From: Carya illinoinensis
Taxonomy: Eukaryota > Streptophyta > Magnoliopsida > Fagales > Juglandaceae
Assembly (NCBI RefSeq): GCF_018687715.1
Contig: NC_056755.1
Location: 32,390,501-32,454,500 of the forward strand
Reading direction: 5' to 3'
DNA length: 64,000 nucleotides
Below the pieces are notes generated by a model. It saw nothing but the letters and a program-made list of their open reading frames with translations, made no database searches and was not told the DNA's origin. This document shows positions 9,923 through 20,008 of this stretch, piece by piece. Numbering within the stretch: the stretch's first letter is position 1; each line of letters begins with the position of its first letter. The position numbers were made by a program, and so were the translations under genes.

Positions 9923-10343
9923 CAAAGTTTTGAATACCGTACCAGAATCCGTACCGGTCAAGACATTAAAACGAAATATTTCGATATCGGTACCATTTTG
10001 GAATAGTCGATATATGAATAAATTATATATATAAATATATAGATATAAATTATATTCCAAAATAATAGCTTATATATGAATAAATAATAAATTATATATA
10101 AATATACATATATAAAAATTATAAATAGTTTGATCTAAATTGTGGATCAAAAAATGAAGAAATGAAAAAAAAGTAAAGGCTGAAATACCGGCCGGTACGG
10201 GCCAAAATATAGGCCAGTACTGGCCAAAATATCGGCCGATACGATTGGTATTTGGAACGGTACAAAACAGGTATAATACATGTACCAGACCAGTGGCCGG
10301 TACAGAAAATATTGGCTGGTACGGTATGGTATTTAAAACACTA
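9923..10343. mobile_element. hAT-type MITE, copy 2
   Basis: This is the same family as 9159-9574, with matching left end (CAAAGTTTTGAATACCGTACC), AT-rich centre and GGTACGG-rich right arm ending in AAAACACTA. The flanking octamers are not convincingly alike, so this copy is older or its boundaries are off by a few bases. Confidence 0.7.
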
Positions 10344-10435
10344 ATTCATTTGCCATAAGCGAGGGTAATCAATAAAATTGGAGTATCGTCCTCTTTTTTT
10401 TTTTAAAAAAAAAAAATTAAAACAATCATGAGAAT

Positions 10436-11925
10436 GATGATGATGGTGTTATAAAGCCAAGGTCGGGAATGTCATTTAAAACTGAGGATGAGCAGTTGGA
10501 CTTCTACAAGCAATATGGAAAACAGAATAGGTTTTGTGTAATGACCCAAAGAAGTAAAAGAGGAGATGATGGGAGAGTTAAATATTTAACACTTGGTTGT
10601 GCTTGTGGTGGCAAGGCAAGGAACCGTATTTTGAATGTTTCTAAACCATGTTAGACTATGAAAACAAATTGTAAGACAAAGATTAATGCTATTTTGCTTG
10701 ATGGGGTATTGCATCTAACAACGGTTGAGAATACACACAACCATGGGCTAAGTCCACGAAATGCAAGGTTCTTTAGAGGTAATCGACAGATAGATGAGTC
10801 TATAGATATCAACAAGAAAGCATAAGTATGGCTAAAGGTTTCGGTGCATTGGTTGTGGAGGCAAGTGGATTTGGTAAGCTTTCATTTGTTGAGAAAGATG
10901 CATGGAATTATATTGACAAAGGAGGTGCTAATGCACTTCATCAATATTTTGAGAGAATGTAGTATAAGAATGATGGGTTCTATTCCTTGATAGATTTGGA
11001 TGATGATGGGAGATTAAAGAACATTTTTTTAGCCGATGAACGTAGCATAGCAGCATATGGGTATTTTAGGGATGTTGTGACATTTGATACAACATACCTA
11101 ATAAATAGTTATGGCATGCCATTCATTCTTTTTGTAAGAGTGAACCACCATGGACAATCTATACTTTTTGGAGCATGTCTACTTTCAAGCGAAGATATTT
11201 ATACATTTGTTTTGTTATTTGAGACTTTGTTGAAATGTATGGATGTGAGAGCTTTAAAAGCTATCATCACTGACCAGGACAGGACCATGAAAAATGTGAT
11301 AGCAATAGTTTTCCAGAATACTCAACACAGATTTTGTTTATGGCACATTATGCAAAATCTACCAGAGAAGTTGAGTTCCGATTCACACGCTAGTTGTGGT
11401 TTGAAGAGTGCATTGTAGAAATATATTTATGATTACCAGACTTCTAAAGAGTTTGAGAAGTATTGGGAGGTGTTTATTGGTACGTACAATTTACATAAGA
11501 ATGCATGGCTTCAAAGTCTATGCAGTGAGAGAATGCATTGGGTTCCTATACATCTGAAAGATACATTCTGGGCTAGAATGAGCACAACTTAGAGGAGTGA
11601 GAGTATAAGGAAGAAAGTAGAGTTCGTCGATCAGTTTGAGAATGCATTGGGTTCCTATATATTTGAAAGATACATTCTGGGCTGGAATGAGCACAACTTA
11701 GAGGAGTGAGAGTATGAGGAAGAAAGTAGAGTTCGTTGATCAGGTTTTGTGCATTCAAAGACGATGTTAAAAGAGTTTGTCGATCAGTTTGACAATGCAT
11801 TGAGGAAGAAAGTAGAGAAGGAGATTGCAATGGACTTTCACTCATTCAACAGATTACTATACATCATTCTGGCATAGCAGATATAGCCAAACAACCAAAG
11901 CAAAACATTGATGGAGTGAGGTAAA
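10436..11925 (+). pseudogene. FAR1-related (FRS5-like) pseudogene
   Basis: Conceptual translation in two frames gives a FAR1 DNA-binding domain (about 10460-10760: MSFKTEDEQLDFYKQYGKQ, CACGGKARN, ENTHNHGLSP) and then a MULE-type transposase-like domain (10987-11418: FDTTY, GVNHH-like VNHHGQ, ITDQDR, HRFCLWHI). The family comprises plant transcription regulators domesticated from MULE transposases. Breaks seen: stops near 10654, 10820, 10960, 11416 and 11590, a frame change at about 10825, and a 109-base duplication in the C-terminal part (11529-11746). No introns are obvious, and the 3' end fades at about 11925. Confidence 0.8.
11529..11746 (+). repeat. 109-base tandem duplication in the FRS pseudogene
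   Basis: GAGAATGCATTGGGTTCC begins both units (11529 and 11638). The two copies match along their length with a few substitutions. A partial third stretch of the same coding segment (GTCGATCAGTTTGACAATGC) follows at about 11780. The duplication repeats the segment around HWVP...F-WA..STT of the FRS protein. Confidence 0.85.
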
Positions 11926-12714
11926 CATCAAGTAGTTTTTTAGACATATTCTAGGCCCTTTTTACAACTAATTTGTGTAGTTGATAGCTTATTCTGACAC
12001 CTTAAGATATTCATGGAAGGGTTCATACTTTTCCTGTGCAAGTGGCATAAATTCTTCCAAGACTTAAAATATAAATTTGTAAGTTGTCAATTTCAATTGG
12101 GAAAGAAGATATAAAGAGTTGCAACATCTCTTTGAAACAACACGCTCATATAAAGAGTTTTGTGTTTTGTCTTCAAAGCAGGCTCTCAAAATCAATTATT
12201 TTGAACAAAGTAGGGAGAAACAATAGTTTTAAAAACTAAGGAATCAAAAAGTACAAGGGGATGAGAAAAAAAAAAACCTACAAACTGTAAGTGCAGTGTA
12301 GAAAGGAAATATAACTCTAAGTTGAATGGTTATGACCTGTAGTTGGTACAAAAATCTATTATATGAGATAGAACTATAGTCATTGTAAGAGAAATTATAA
12401 ATTTGTTTTTAAAAAAAGACACTAATTAGTAGCTCTCTCTTGTTAAACTAGTAAAAATAACAAAAATAAATTGTAGCTTCCTTGTAGCATGCCACAAGAT
12501 CCAAGGTTCTATACTATTAATTTGATTAGACTTGGGTACAATATAGTTTGGTTGTGGCAAACTTGGTCCCTATTATTATACAGGACATTTTTCAAATAGT
12601 TTTCTTCCAAAGAACTAATGTGATGAATTCACATCTGCTCACCTGTGGACTAATCAACTTTGTATGATTATGCTGTCATATTCATTCTCACCCATTTGGC
12701 TTAAAAAGTATGCT
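11926..12714. other. Noncoding stretch
   Basis: AT-rich DNA between the FRS pseudogene and the next MITE. It has short poly(A) runs and no frame with recognisable protein similarity. Confidence 0.5.
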
Positions 12715-13340
12715 AGGGGTGCAAAAAAAAAAAAAAAAGGATGAATGGTTAAACCGGTCTTCAGCATCGAGTTTCGTTTGGTTAAGTATCGATTTTTTTT
12801 TTTTTAATAAAAAACCGGTCAAAATCGGTCTAGTTCTGGTTTTTGTTTTTCTAAAACCGGACCCGTTCATATATATATTTTAAATTTTTATATTGTATAT
12901 ACTTTTTATATATAATATATAATATATAATTATATATAAAATAGTTTTGTATCATAAGATAAATTACTAAATAATATAATATTAAATTTTAAACTTTTAT
13001 ATCACTATAGTTTATTGTATTAATAGTATACTAAAACTATATGACTATATATCATAATATATCACTATAGTCTATAATACAATTATAATATATATTATAA
13101 TATACTACAATATATTATCATTATAGTATTATATACTATACTATATTATATATATTATATAATATAGTATATTAAAACTGAAAAATATGACCAAACTGGA
13201 TCGAAAATCTATAAAATTGGAATACCGGTTTAGGAGGGTAACCGGTGCGTAATCGGTCTTAAAAAATATAAAACTGGTGCATATCAGTTCGGTCATAAAT
13301 TTTGTTCAAAATCAGATTGGACCGGACCGGTTACACTTCT
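12715..13340. mobile_element. MITE with AGGGGTGCAA-type ends and 9-base TSD
   Basis: The left end AGGGGTGCAA pairs with the right end (complement of AGAAGTGTAA). Both flanks carry AAGTATGCT (12706-12714 and 13341-13349). The arms are rich in ACCGGT motifs and the centre is almost pure A/T (about 12870-13170). The superfamily is uncertain: a 9-base TSD suggests Mutator, but hAT with a chance extra base is also possible. Confidence 0.8.
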
Positions 13341-13349
13341 AAGTATGCT

Positions 13350-13820
13350 TTAAAACATAATGAGATGTTCACATAGTTTAGTCTCAACATCATAGCAATA
13401 GAAACCAAACACATTTTTGGTGGTTAAACAAGTGGATGCTAAACAAGTAGAGGTAGCTTTATACAGGGATCCTAAAGATTTTAAGTATCATTGGCCAAAT
13501 TGCAAATTAATGCGAATAGTCAAACTTTGGAGAATCTTTAAAAAAAAAAAAAAATCTTTTGCTTGCAATATTATAAATAATAAGATGAGCACATGCTGAT
13601 AATGTTAACAACAAAAGACACTAGATTGGCAACATGTGCATTAGGGGTTGTATCAGAATTCCTTACTTGATTCAGGAGTTGGAAACACAAATCCTTAGGG
13701 GATGTATCAAAATTCCTTACTTGAGTACTTCATCAATCTGGCTTGAAACTCTCCCTCTTAAGTATTGCTTTCTTCCCTTTTTTTTTTTTTTTGGCTTTAT
13801 CTTCTGCCTTGACCCTAAAC

Positions 13821-13851
<31 letters not shown>

Positions 13852-14980
13852 ATACATGCAACAAGTTCCTCAAGGAAAAAGAATATATATCTGTCGGTGA
13901 TATTGAGCTCTGTTATATTATATATATGTGTGTGTATGTGTGTGTGTGTGTGTGGTTTTTCCCACAGAAGGTTAATATAGCATCAAGATTATAGTAGATG
14001 ATCTGATAACCTTATATTTTCATTTGACTATTATTACATAGTATCACTAATTAAGGGGGTCTGTCTCATACATGAGGAAAAGTATTAGACTACTAACTAA
14101 TGATTAAATTCATATAATTTTGTGGAAAGGGGAGTTAAAGTTTGTTCTATAGCTACGGTACTTGGCGAAGAGTCTTGAAACTTTTTATGCCCCAGCCAAA
14201 CTCATTCATTCTATGCACTCCTCTCTCTATGGATTGTACATAGCAAACAACCACCAAGATTGAGTTCTAGACTTAGTTTGTTTTACTAGCAATATGAGTC
14301 AATAACATGCTTTTCTAGATCCACTAATTTGTACAAATGTTGTTATTTTAACGGATGCAAATTGCATTACAAACCTCACACCTACTAGCATTTGAAGGGG
14401 ACGGCAGCTCTCCGACAATTCAGGTTGATGGCAGCTCAAAGTTACAGGGGTGATAGCTCAGGTTATAGAACATTTGAAGGGTCGATAGCTTAGAGCATCG
14501 TCCTCTTCCTCCTCATGCAATCCCCTCTACTAGGGTTTCGTCCTCTAGAATCTCCTTTATGCACTGTTTCGATAAAAGCTCTCCAATAGCATGATTTCCT
14601 TCTATGCGAAAAGGAAGGATTCGCTCCTATCTACAGTCTCTTTGTTTTTAGAGTTCTTCTGAGTACAGGCAATTTTGCATACCCATAGGCGCACCAATAC
14701 TGACATGGTAGGGGTATTTTTTATATAAAAGAAAATGAAGTGAGAAGAAAGTGGTCGCAAGATTCACAGAAAAGGGGCAAGGAATACCAACTTTCATGGT
14801 AGTTGAAGCTTTTCATATGTACTATCCCTTCTCAATTAATCACAAATAGGTACAATCGGCCTCCATAGCCCTTCTTCACTCAAGGTCTTTTTTCATATCT
14901 CATTGTGGATATTCCTTGTTTTCTATGGCTTACTCTACCTTTCTAAATTTTTGGTTGGATTTTTTTTTGGGATTTTGTCA
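13350..14980. other. Noncoding stretch with microsatellites
   Basis: It contains poly(T) at about 13776-13790, a 28-base poly(A) at 13821-13848 and a TG microsatellite at about 13926-13955. Around 14500-14550 there is a CTAGGGTTTCG motif of the kind common in plant leaders, just upstream of the BOI-like fragment. No protein similarity is seen. Confidence 0.5.
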
Positions 14981-14988
14981 AATCTAAT

Positions 14989-15300
14989 ATGGGCAAAGCG
15001 AATATATATGGACACCAGATGTTCTTTGGACTACCATTGGCTAGAACAATGCTTGAAATGCAACCGTGTTTTAACCAATCATTCGTAGATTGCAATATGG
15101 TTTCTTCTCAAACTTTCATGAATAAGGCTGATAGTGGGCTCTTCTACACCATCCCTGATCGAAGAGAGCATCCTACAGATTCGTTCAACGAGCTTAATGA
15201 TTTGACAGTTCCTCAAAAGAGATCCAAAGCATCTAAGCTATCGTCTTTTCTCGACCAAGTCATCATTTTCAGGCTCAGAAACAACAACAGACAAAGATAG
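14989..15300 (+). pseudogene. Possible BOI-related RING E3 N-terminal fragment
   Basis: A 103-residue frame. Its segments QMFFGLPLARTMLE, ADSGLFYTIP, DSFNELN and KLSSFLDQ follow, in order, conserved patches of the N-terminal half of BOI/BRG-type RING E3 ligases (YG-PL--T, SGLTY--P, RDSIN, SFL-QDI). The coiled coil and RING that should follow are absent, and the frame ends soon after in an Asn/Gln/Arg tail. It is therefore a fragment with no intact gene around it. The family assignment rests on recalled motif order and is tentative. Confidence 0.45.
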
Positions 15301-15472
15301 ATTGGTTTTTTTTTCCCACTATGTAATTTTCTATTCTTTGCTCTGGCTTCCAAATTCTTTTAAGCTTTCCCAAGAAAATGGTGAAAAGGAAAAAGGAAGT
15401 AATCGTTTTATGGTTTTGACTCTCTCTCTCCCTTTCTCTAACCTCGCCTTGGCTTTCGAAACTATCCAAAAC

Positions 15473-15655
15473 CGTCGACATTGCCATGGAAGCACGGATA
15501 ATTCAAGAGATCATATCCATGCGTCGCCTCCAGCAGTTGATCTTAGTGCTACATTTCTGCCACCAAAACGGCGTTGCCCACCACGACGTGAAGACTCAAA
15601 ATCTCCTTCTGGACAAGGACAGCAACCTAAAGGTCTCTGGCTCTCAAGAATGGAT
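15473..15655 (+). pseudogene. CIPK-like protein kinase fragment with internal deletion
   Basis: Frame 15486-15671 reads MEARIIQEIISMRRLQ and then directly LHFCHQNGVAHHDVKTQN and LLLDKDSNLKVS. These are the alpha-C helix region and the catalytic loop of CBL-interacting protein kinases (SNF1-related kinase 3 group). The roughly 40 to 60 residues that normally separate them are missing. The catalytic HRD is HHD here and the DFG motif is not reached. The fragment lies 170 bases from the BOI-like fragment. It cannot encode an active kinase. Confidence 0.75.
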
Positions 15656-15689
15656 TACTCCCATTCGATGATAGCAATATCGTAGCCAT

Positions 15690-16142
15690 GTACGTAGAAG
15701 ATTCACCACCGAGATAGATTAGTTCCATATGAAGAGAAGGGGAGAGAAGAGAAGAGATGCTACAGGGTGTGTTTCAGTCGATTGGAGAAGAAAAGGGGAG
15801 GGACGTTGGAGAAGAAGAGAATGGGAGGTTCGGCTTAGTGGGGAACGGAAGAGAAGGCGTGGAACTCAGAGATCAATACCACACCAAAATGAATACAACG
15901 CTTTTGTTTGGCCAGGTCACATTTTGGTGTGCAACGGTGTGCCAAACCACTTGCATTTAGACTTTTCCTATTCATAAGATCTATTGCATAATTGATATTG
16001 CTAAAAGCAAGAACCACACATGAAACTCAACAAAAATTGTCGCATGGGTGATTCAACTTATCAAAATACTGTTGAATACGAGCCATTATTTTGAACATAA
16101 AAATGTGTATTAATCTCGTGAACATATGTAAAAGAATAAATA
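15690..16142. other. Noncoding stretch
   Basis: A GA-rich segment (15729-15870) gives Arg/Glu-rich shadow frames in several frames. The remainder is AT-rich. No gene is seen. Confidence 0.5.
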
Positions 16143-16151
16143 TTATTTTAC

Positions 16152-16333
16152 GAGTAATGCTATAAACCACACTCTCATTTTATTCTCATCTCACTAAGTA
16201 AAATGTGGCACTCTTACCACCCTTAGATCATCTTTTCTTTTATTTTATATTTTAAATCTACATGTTGATGAACAATATTACCTTATCATAGTGGGATGAG
16301 AGTGAAATGAAAGTGTAGTCTATAGAATTTCTC
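16152..16333. mobile_element. Mutator-like MITE
   Basis: 182 bases. The first and last roughly 45 bases are inverted copies (the left begins GAGTAATGCTATAAACCACA; the right is the complement of GAGAAATTCTATAGACTACA). A perfect 9-base target duplication TTATTTTAC flanks it (16143-16151 and 16334-16342). Long TIRs beginning with G and 9-base TSDs fit Mutator-type MITEs. Confidence 0.9.
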
Positions 16334-16789
16334 TTATTTTACACTTCATACCCCACAAATCTTGCATACTAGTTTTTTTTAATTTTCCCTCCATATATAA
16401 TCACTTGTGAATTAATATAAAATATCTATTCCCAAGAAGAACTAACTTGAGAAGTCCCTTTAAATGAAAGTTTTTCACATTTGATCGTTACTACAAAATA
16501 GAGTTGACAGTTCCATGGCCCCTCTATTCATCTATCCTCCCCCATCGACTTTCTCTTACCCTTTTATATTTTCTTCGCTTTTTCTACTTTATTATTGTAG
16601 ATTTGGTTCTTTCCAACTATTACAGGCCATCATGGACCCTATATGGATTCATCCTCTTCAAGAATTGTTCTTCTATATCATGAATTGCTTTTGCAGCAAC
16701 TTCATTTGGCATGTGAACGCAACCAAATGATTTTCCTATGCCATCTTAGCCAATTATGAACCAACTTCCTAATAGCCTTACATTTGAAG

Positions 16790-17040
16790 GCAATAGATGA
16801 TCAAGAGAACCACCAACTACGTGATTATTGCATAACTTCCATACTCTGCTCTTTGTATCCCTAGAAATCCTCTACAATCTCCTACTTTAGGCATGTACAA
16901 CACACTATTTATTGCATCCGAAGACAGCAGATCAAGAGACCATCGACTACATGATTACTGAATATAACTTCCATACTTTGCTCATTGTATACCTAGAAAT
17001 CCTCTACAATCTCCTATTTTAGGCATGCACATCACACTCT
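16790..17040. repeat. Tandem duplication, period 131 bases
   Basis: Units at about 16790-16908 and 16921-17040 share GATCAAGAG, CATAACTTCCATACT-like and CTAGAAATCCTCTACAATCT blocks with scattered substitutions. The second unit runs into an LTR-like end, so the repeat is probably part of a degraded LTR. Confidence 0.75.
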
Positions 17041-17180
17041 TTCTTTATTTCTTTCTTATACATGTAAAGTCAACCTTGTATCTTCTCTATATATGCAATA
17101 CATACAATATCTCTCTCTGTTCTCATTGTGAGGCATAATTCTCAAACTCTCCTTTTTCTATATAGTATCATAGCAGAAGT
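17041..17180 (+). repeat. Degraded LTR end with primer-site-like motif
   Basis: A TATA-like CTCTATATATGCA (about 17085-17097) is followed by a pyrimidine-rich stretch and then TAGTATCATAGCAG (about 17163-17176). That differs by two bases from the plant primer site TGGTATCAGAGCAG. The order fits the R/U5 and primer site of an old copia-type element, but no polymerase sequence follows. Confidence 0.35.
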
Positions 17181-18120
17181 TCTGAATTTGAACTTTGACT
17201 CTAAAGCTATTTTGTTATAAAGTAAATCTAACTTATTATGAAACCATATCAGTACTAGTAACCAACACTCATAATATTGTTGGCACCAGATGTATGAGCA
17301 CCACTGGAATGTTCTCTCTCATCTCTTTCCCTACATGGGTATATCCATCCTTGTTCTTGTAGATGGAATCTATTGCTTGTGAAAGATATAAAACACACAT
17401 AAGGAGAGGTATTGGTATCGCATTAGGCCTTGTAAAATCTAAATTTTGCATCGCAATCCCACACTGTCTCGGCCATCATATCTACATACATGGATATTCC
17501 CAATTAGGATGAAAGCATACATGTGATCAACGTTATTCATTCAGTACTATTTTATCATTAATTATATTGATGTGATACATTTTAGATCATTTTCATCTAA
17601 TATTGATGTAAAGGATTAATTAGATTCCAAGCTGGCATAAACGTATGCAGTGCATGCCATTGATCAGCAAATAATAAAAACATAAAATAAATGAATTGCC
17701 AAGTTTTAAGAGCTAACAATATATTGTTTAATGAATGAACTAAACGCACATTAAGTTTGTAAAACTCATGCTCAAATTACAGTTAATTTACGACCTTGCC
17801 CTACATGCCTGCCGGCCTGCAGATCATCATTTCTAATACTCATAGATACGGTGTTGGAAAAATCTAACAATGATCATTTAGCATCAATCGCACATGTTTT
17901 GAAATGATTAGCACATAGAAAAGCATGTGCGTTCAATATCATGTTTTGAATGGAAAAATGGTATACATAAACAGCCAATACTTATCACACACATAGGCCT
18001 ATGCATAGAAGGGCTTGGCCTGATCAATCCGAAAAGGCCCGACATTGGCCCACTCGACTAAAGTAAGGTTCAACGGGTCAAACCCAATACCGGGTTTATT
18101 ACAAAAAAAATTGGTCGAAA
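17181..18120. other. Noncoding stretch
   Basis: AT-rich DNA with no recognisable coding or repeat structure. Confidence 0.45.
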
Positions 18121-18135
18121 CCGATCACCCTTCTT

Positions 18136-18374
18136 TTGCTCCCAGTCAAGACTCCTCCTAAAGCCACCTTCTCCGTCATTATGTCTGATCACCATGAAAT
18201 GGCCAAGCTCGTCTTCACAGTTACCGTTACCTTATTCTTGTTTGCACTCTACCATGCCCGTTTTTCGTCAAATCTTATCCAAAAAGATGCCATAGTCGAT
18301 GAATCGAAAACTGCTTTCTTCACCTTTTCCCAACCTGATACTGAAACAACTAAAACTGTCAAAGTTTCTCAACT
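18136..18374 (+). pseudogene. 5' part of a small unknown gene, cut by a copia LTR
   Basis: The frame begins at 18136, with more likely starts at 18181 (MSDHHEMAKL) or 18199. It has a hydrophobic segment VFTVTVTLFLFALY near the N terminus that could be a signal anchor, then a polar Ser/Thr/Asp-rich stretch. Codon use and the Met-hydrophobic design look like a real first exon. I do not recognise the family. Only two residues after the point where an LTR begins (18375) the frame stops, so the gene appears truncated by that insertion. Confidence 0.45.
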
Positions 18375-18536
18375 TGTATATTAGAAAGAAACCATCTTTA
18401 TAGTAGAGTACAAAATAAATAAAAAAATCAGTAAACCTATATTTGCTATAAAACTTTTGTGGCTAGGATCATGGATGACCCATGAGAGGAAGGTTTCTAT
18501 ATTTACGACTAAATTGATTCTAACAACATGCCAACA
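18375..18536 (-). repeat. Short copia LTR (3' LTR of a minus-strand element)
   Basis: 162 bases, TG...CA on both ends (TGTATATT...GCCAACA on the plus strand). On the minus strand it is preceded by a polypurine tract: the plus strand reads CTCCCCCTCAAGTTG at 18537-18551. That places it as the 3' LTR of the copia remnant to its right. Confidence 0.65.
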
Positions 18537-18551
18537 CTCCCCCTCAAGTTG

Positions 18552-19611
18552 ATACATATAGGTATCTGATCCACAACTTGTCAAGTGAGTTGTGAAAATC
18601 TTTGCTTGATACAGCCTTTGTGAGTATATCTGCTAGTTGGTCTTTGGACTTTACAAATGGAAATCAAATTATTTTTGCTTCTAGATTCTCTTTGTAAAAT
18701 GTCAATCCATCTCTACATGTTCGGTGTGATCATGTTGTATTGGGTCATGAGAGATCTTTGTTGTTACAGAAAAGATCAATCTCGGAGGTAGGAGCAAAGC
18801 CAATTTCGGTGAGTAGTCTTTTGATCTAGAGAAGTTCGCAGATTCCTTTTGCAATTCCCTATAATTCAACCTCTACATTTGATAGTGCCATTACTTTTTG
18901 TTTCTTGCTTCTTCATGTAACAAGATTCCTGTTGACAAACATGAAGTAGCAGAAGTGAATTTCCTATCTAAAATGCTCCATGTCCAATCTGCATCTGTAT
19001 AACCATTCACTTGCACTTCGTTACTCATCACCTCTGCATTTGTATAGGCATCAACTTTTAGATGGGTGTGCTTGGAGAACATAAGTCCTTTTCCGGGCGA
19101 GGACTTCAAGTATCGGAGTATTCAGGTCACTATGTCCATATGGTCCTCACTAGGATTGTGCATAAATTGACTAACAACGCTCACAGCGTATGCAATATCT
19201 GGGCGAGTATGAGAGAGATAGATAAGTTTTCCAACTATCCTTTGGTATCTTCCTTTATCTGTTGGCACTTGGTCTGGATACTCTCCAATAATTGGGGTGT
19301 CTGCCGGTTTACACTCCAACATTCCTACCTCCGTCAATAAGTCCAACACATTTAATAAACTTGGGACAGGGCCACTAGGACATGTGGCTACTAGCTCTTC
19401 GCTTACAAAAAAAAAAAAAAAAAAGTCCAACACATATTTCCTTTGGGAGAGAAAATTACATTGTCTTGACAACATCAATTCCTAGAAAATATTTGAGTCA
19501 TCCTAAGTCCTTCATCTCAAATTTAGTTGCTAGCTGTGTCTAAAGTCTAAATATTTCTTCCTTATCATCCCTTGTGATAATTATGTCATCTACATAGATT
19601 ATTAAAGTTAC
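18552..19611 (-). pseudogene. Copia RT/RNase H remnant
   Basis: Read on the minus strand from 19611 down: the catalytic IIYVDDIIIT (about 19580-19611), KFEMKDLG, then LLTEVGMLECKPADTPI, RYQRIVGKLIYLSHTRPDIAYAVS, SQFMHNPSEDH and GYTDADW (about 18990-19010), followed by degraded RNase H to the polypurine tract. There are many stops and frame changes. It starts abruptly at YVDD next to a TRIM LTR, so everything 5' of the RT active site is missing. A 73-base poly(A)-tailed insertion lies inside it (19352-19424). Confidence 0.85.
19352..19424 (+). mobile_element. Small poly(A)-tailed retroposed insertion
   Basis: About 50 bases plus a run of about 18 A, inserted in the copia remnant and flanked by the duplication GTCCAACACAT (19341-19351 and 19425-19435). 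A target duplication of more than ten bases with a poly(A) tail indicates LINE-type target-primed reverse transcription. The source is unknown. It could be a severely truncated LINE, a SINE or an mRNA. Confidence 0.75.
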
Positions 19612-20008
19612 TATAACGCCTCAATGGAAGGCCCAAACCACATAACCTATACTTCAAAAAGACTAGTTAATGATATAATTAGAGCACCATTGAAACCTTA
19701 TAAAAAGCAAGAACTTCTCATTCCCAAGTAATGTGAGATCTCATACTCCACCTACCCTCAATCTTATCATATGGGGGTATCACAATCTACCCCCTTAAAT
19801 TCCCGACGTCCTCATCGGGCCTATTTGTTGTAGGTGGCACGGCTCAAGTGTTACATTTCTGGTTGTGATAGGCTCTGATACCATTTGTAATGCCCCAATG
19901 GAAAGCCCAAACCACATGGCCTATACTCTAAAAGGAATAGTTAATGATACAATTGGAGCTTTATTAGAATCTTATAATGAGCAAAAACTTCTCCTTCCCA
20001 ACCAATAG
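19612..20008 (-). mobile_element. TRIM (terminal-repeat retrotransposon in miniature), truncated
   Basis: Minus-strand order: partial 5' LTR (20008-19886), primer site TGGTATCAGAGCC (19883-19871), about 85 internal bases, a purine tract AAGGGGGTAGAT and a 3' LTR (19784-19612, 173 bases, starting TGTGATACCCCC). Matching blocks in both LTRs include GGTTTGGGC, CATTAACTA and TATAAG. The 5' LTR lacks its first about 50 bases. There is no coding capacity, as expected for TRIMs. Confidence 0.75.

Noticed and set aside
14300..16000. Helitron carrying the BOI-like and CIPK-like fragments
   Set aside because: No convincing 5' TC end or 3' hairpin plus CTRR end was seen at plausible positions.
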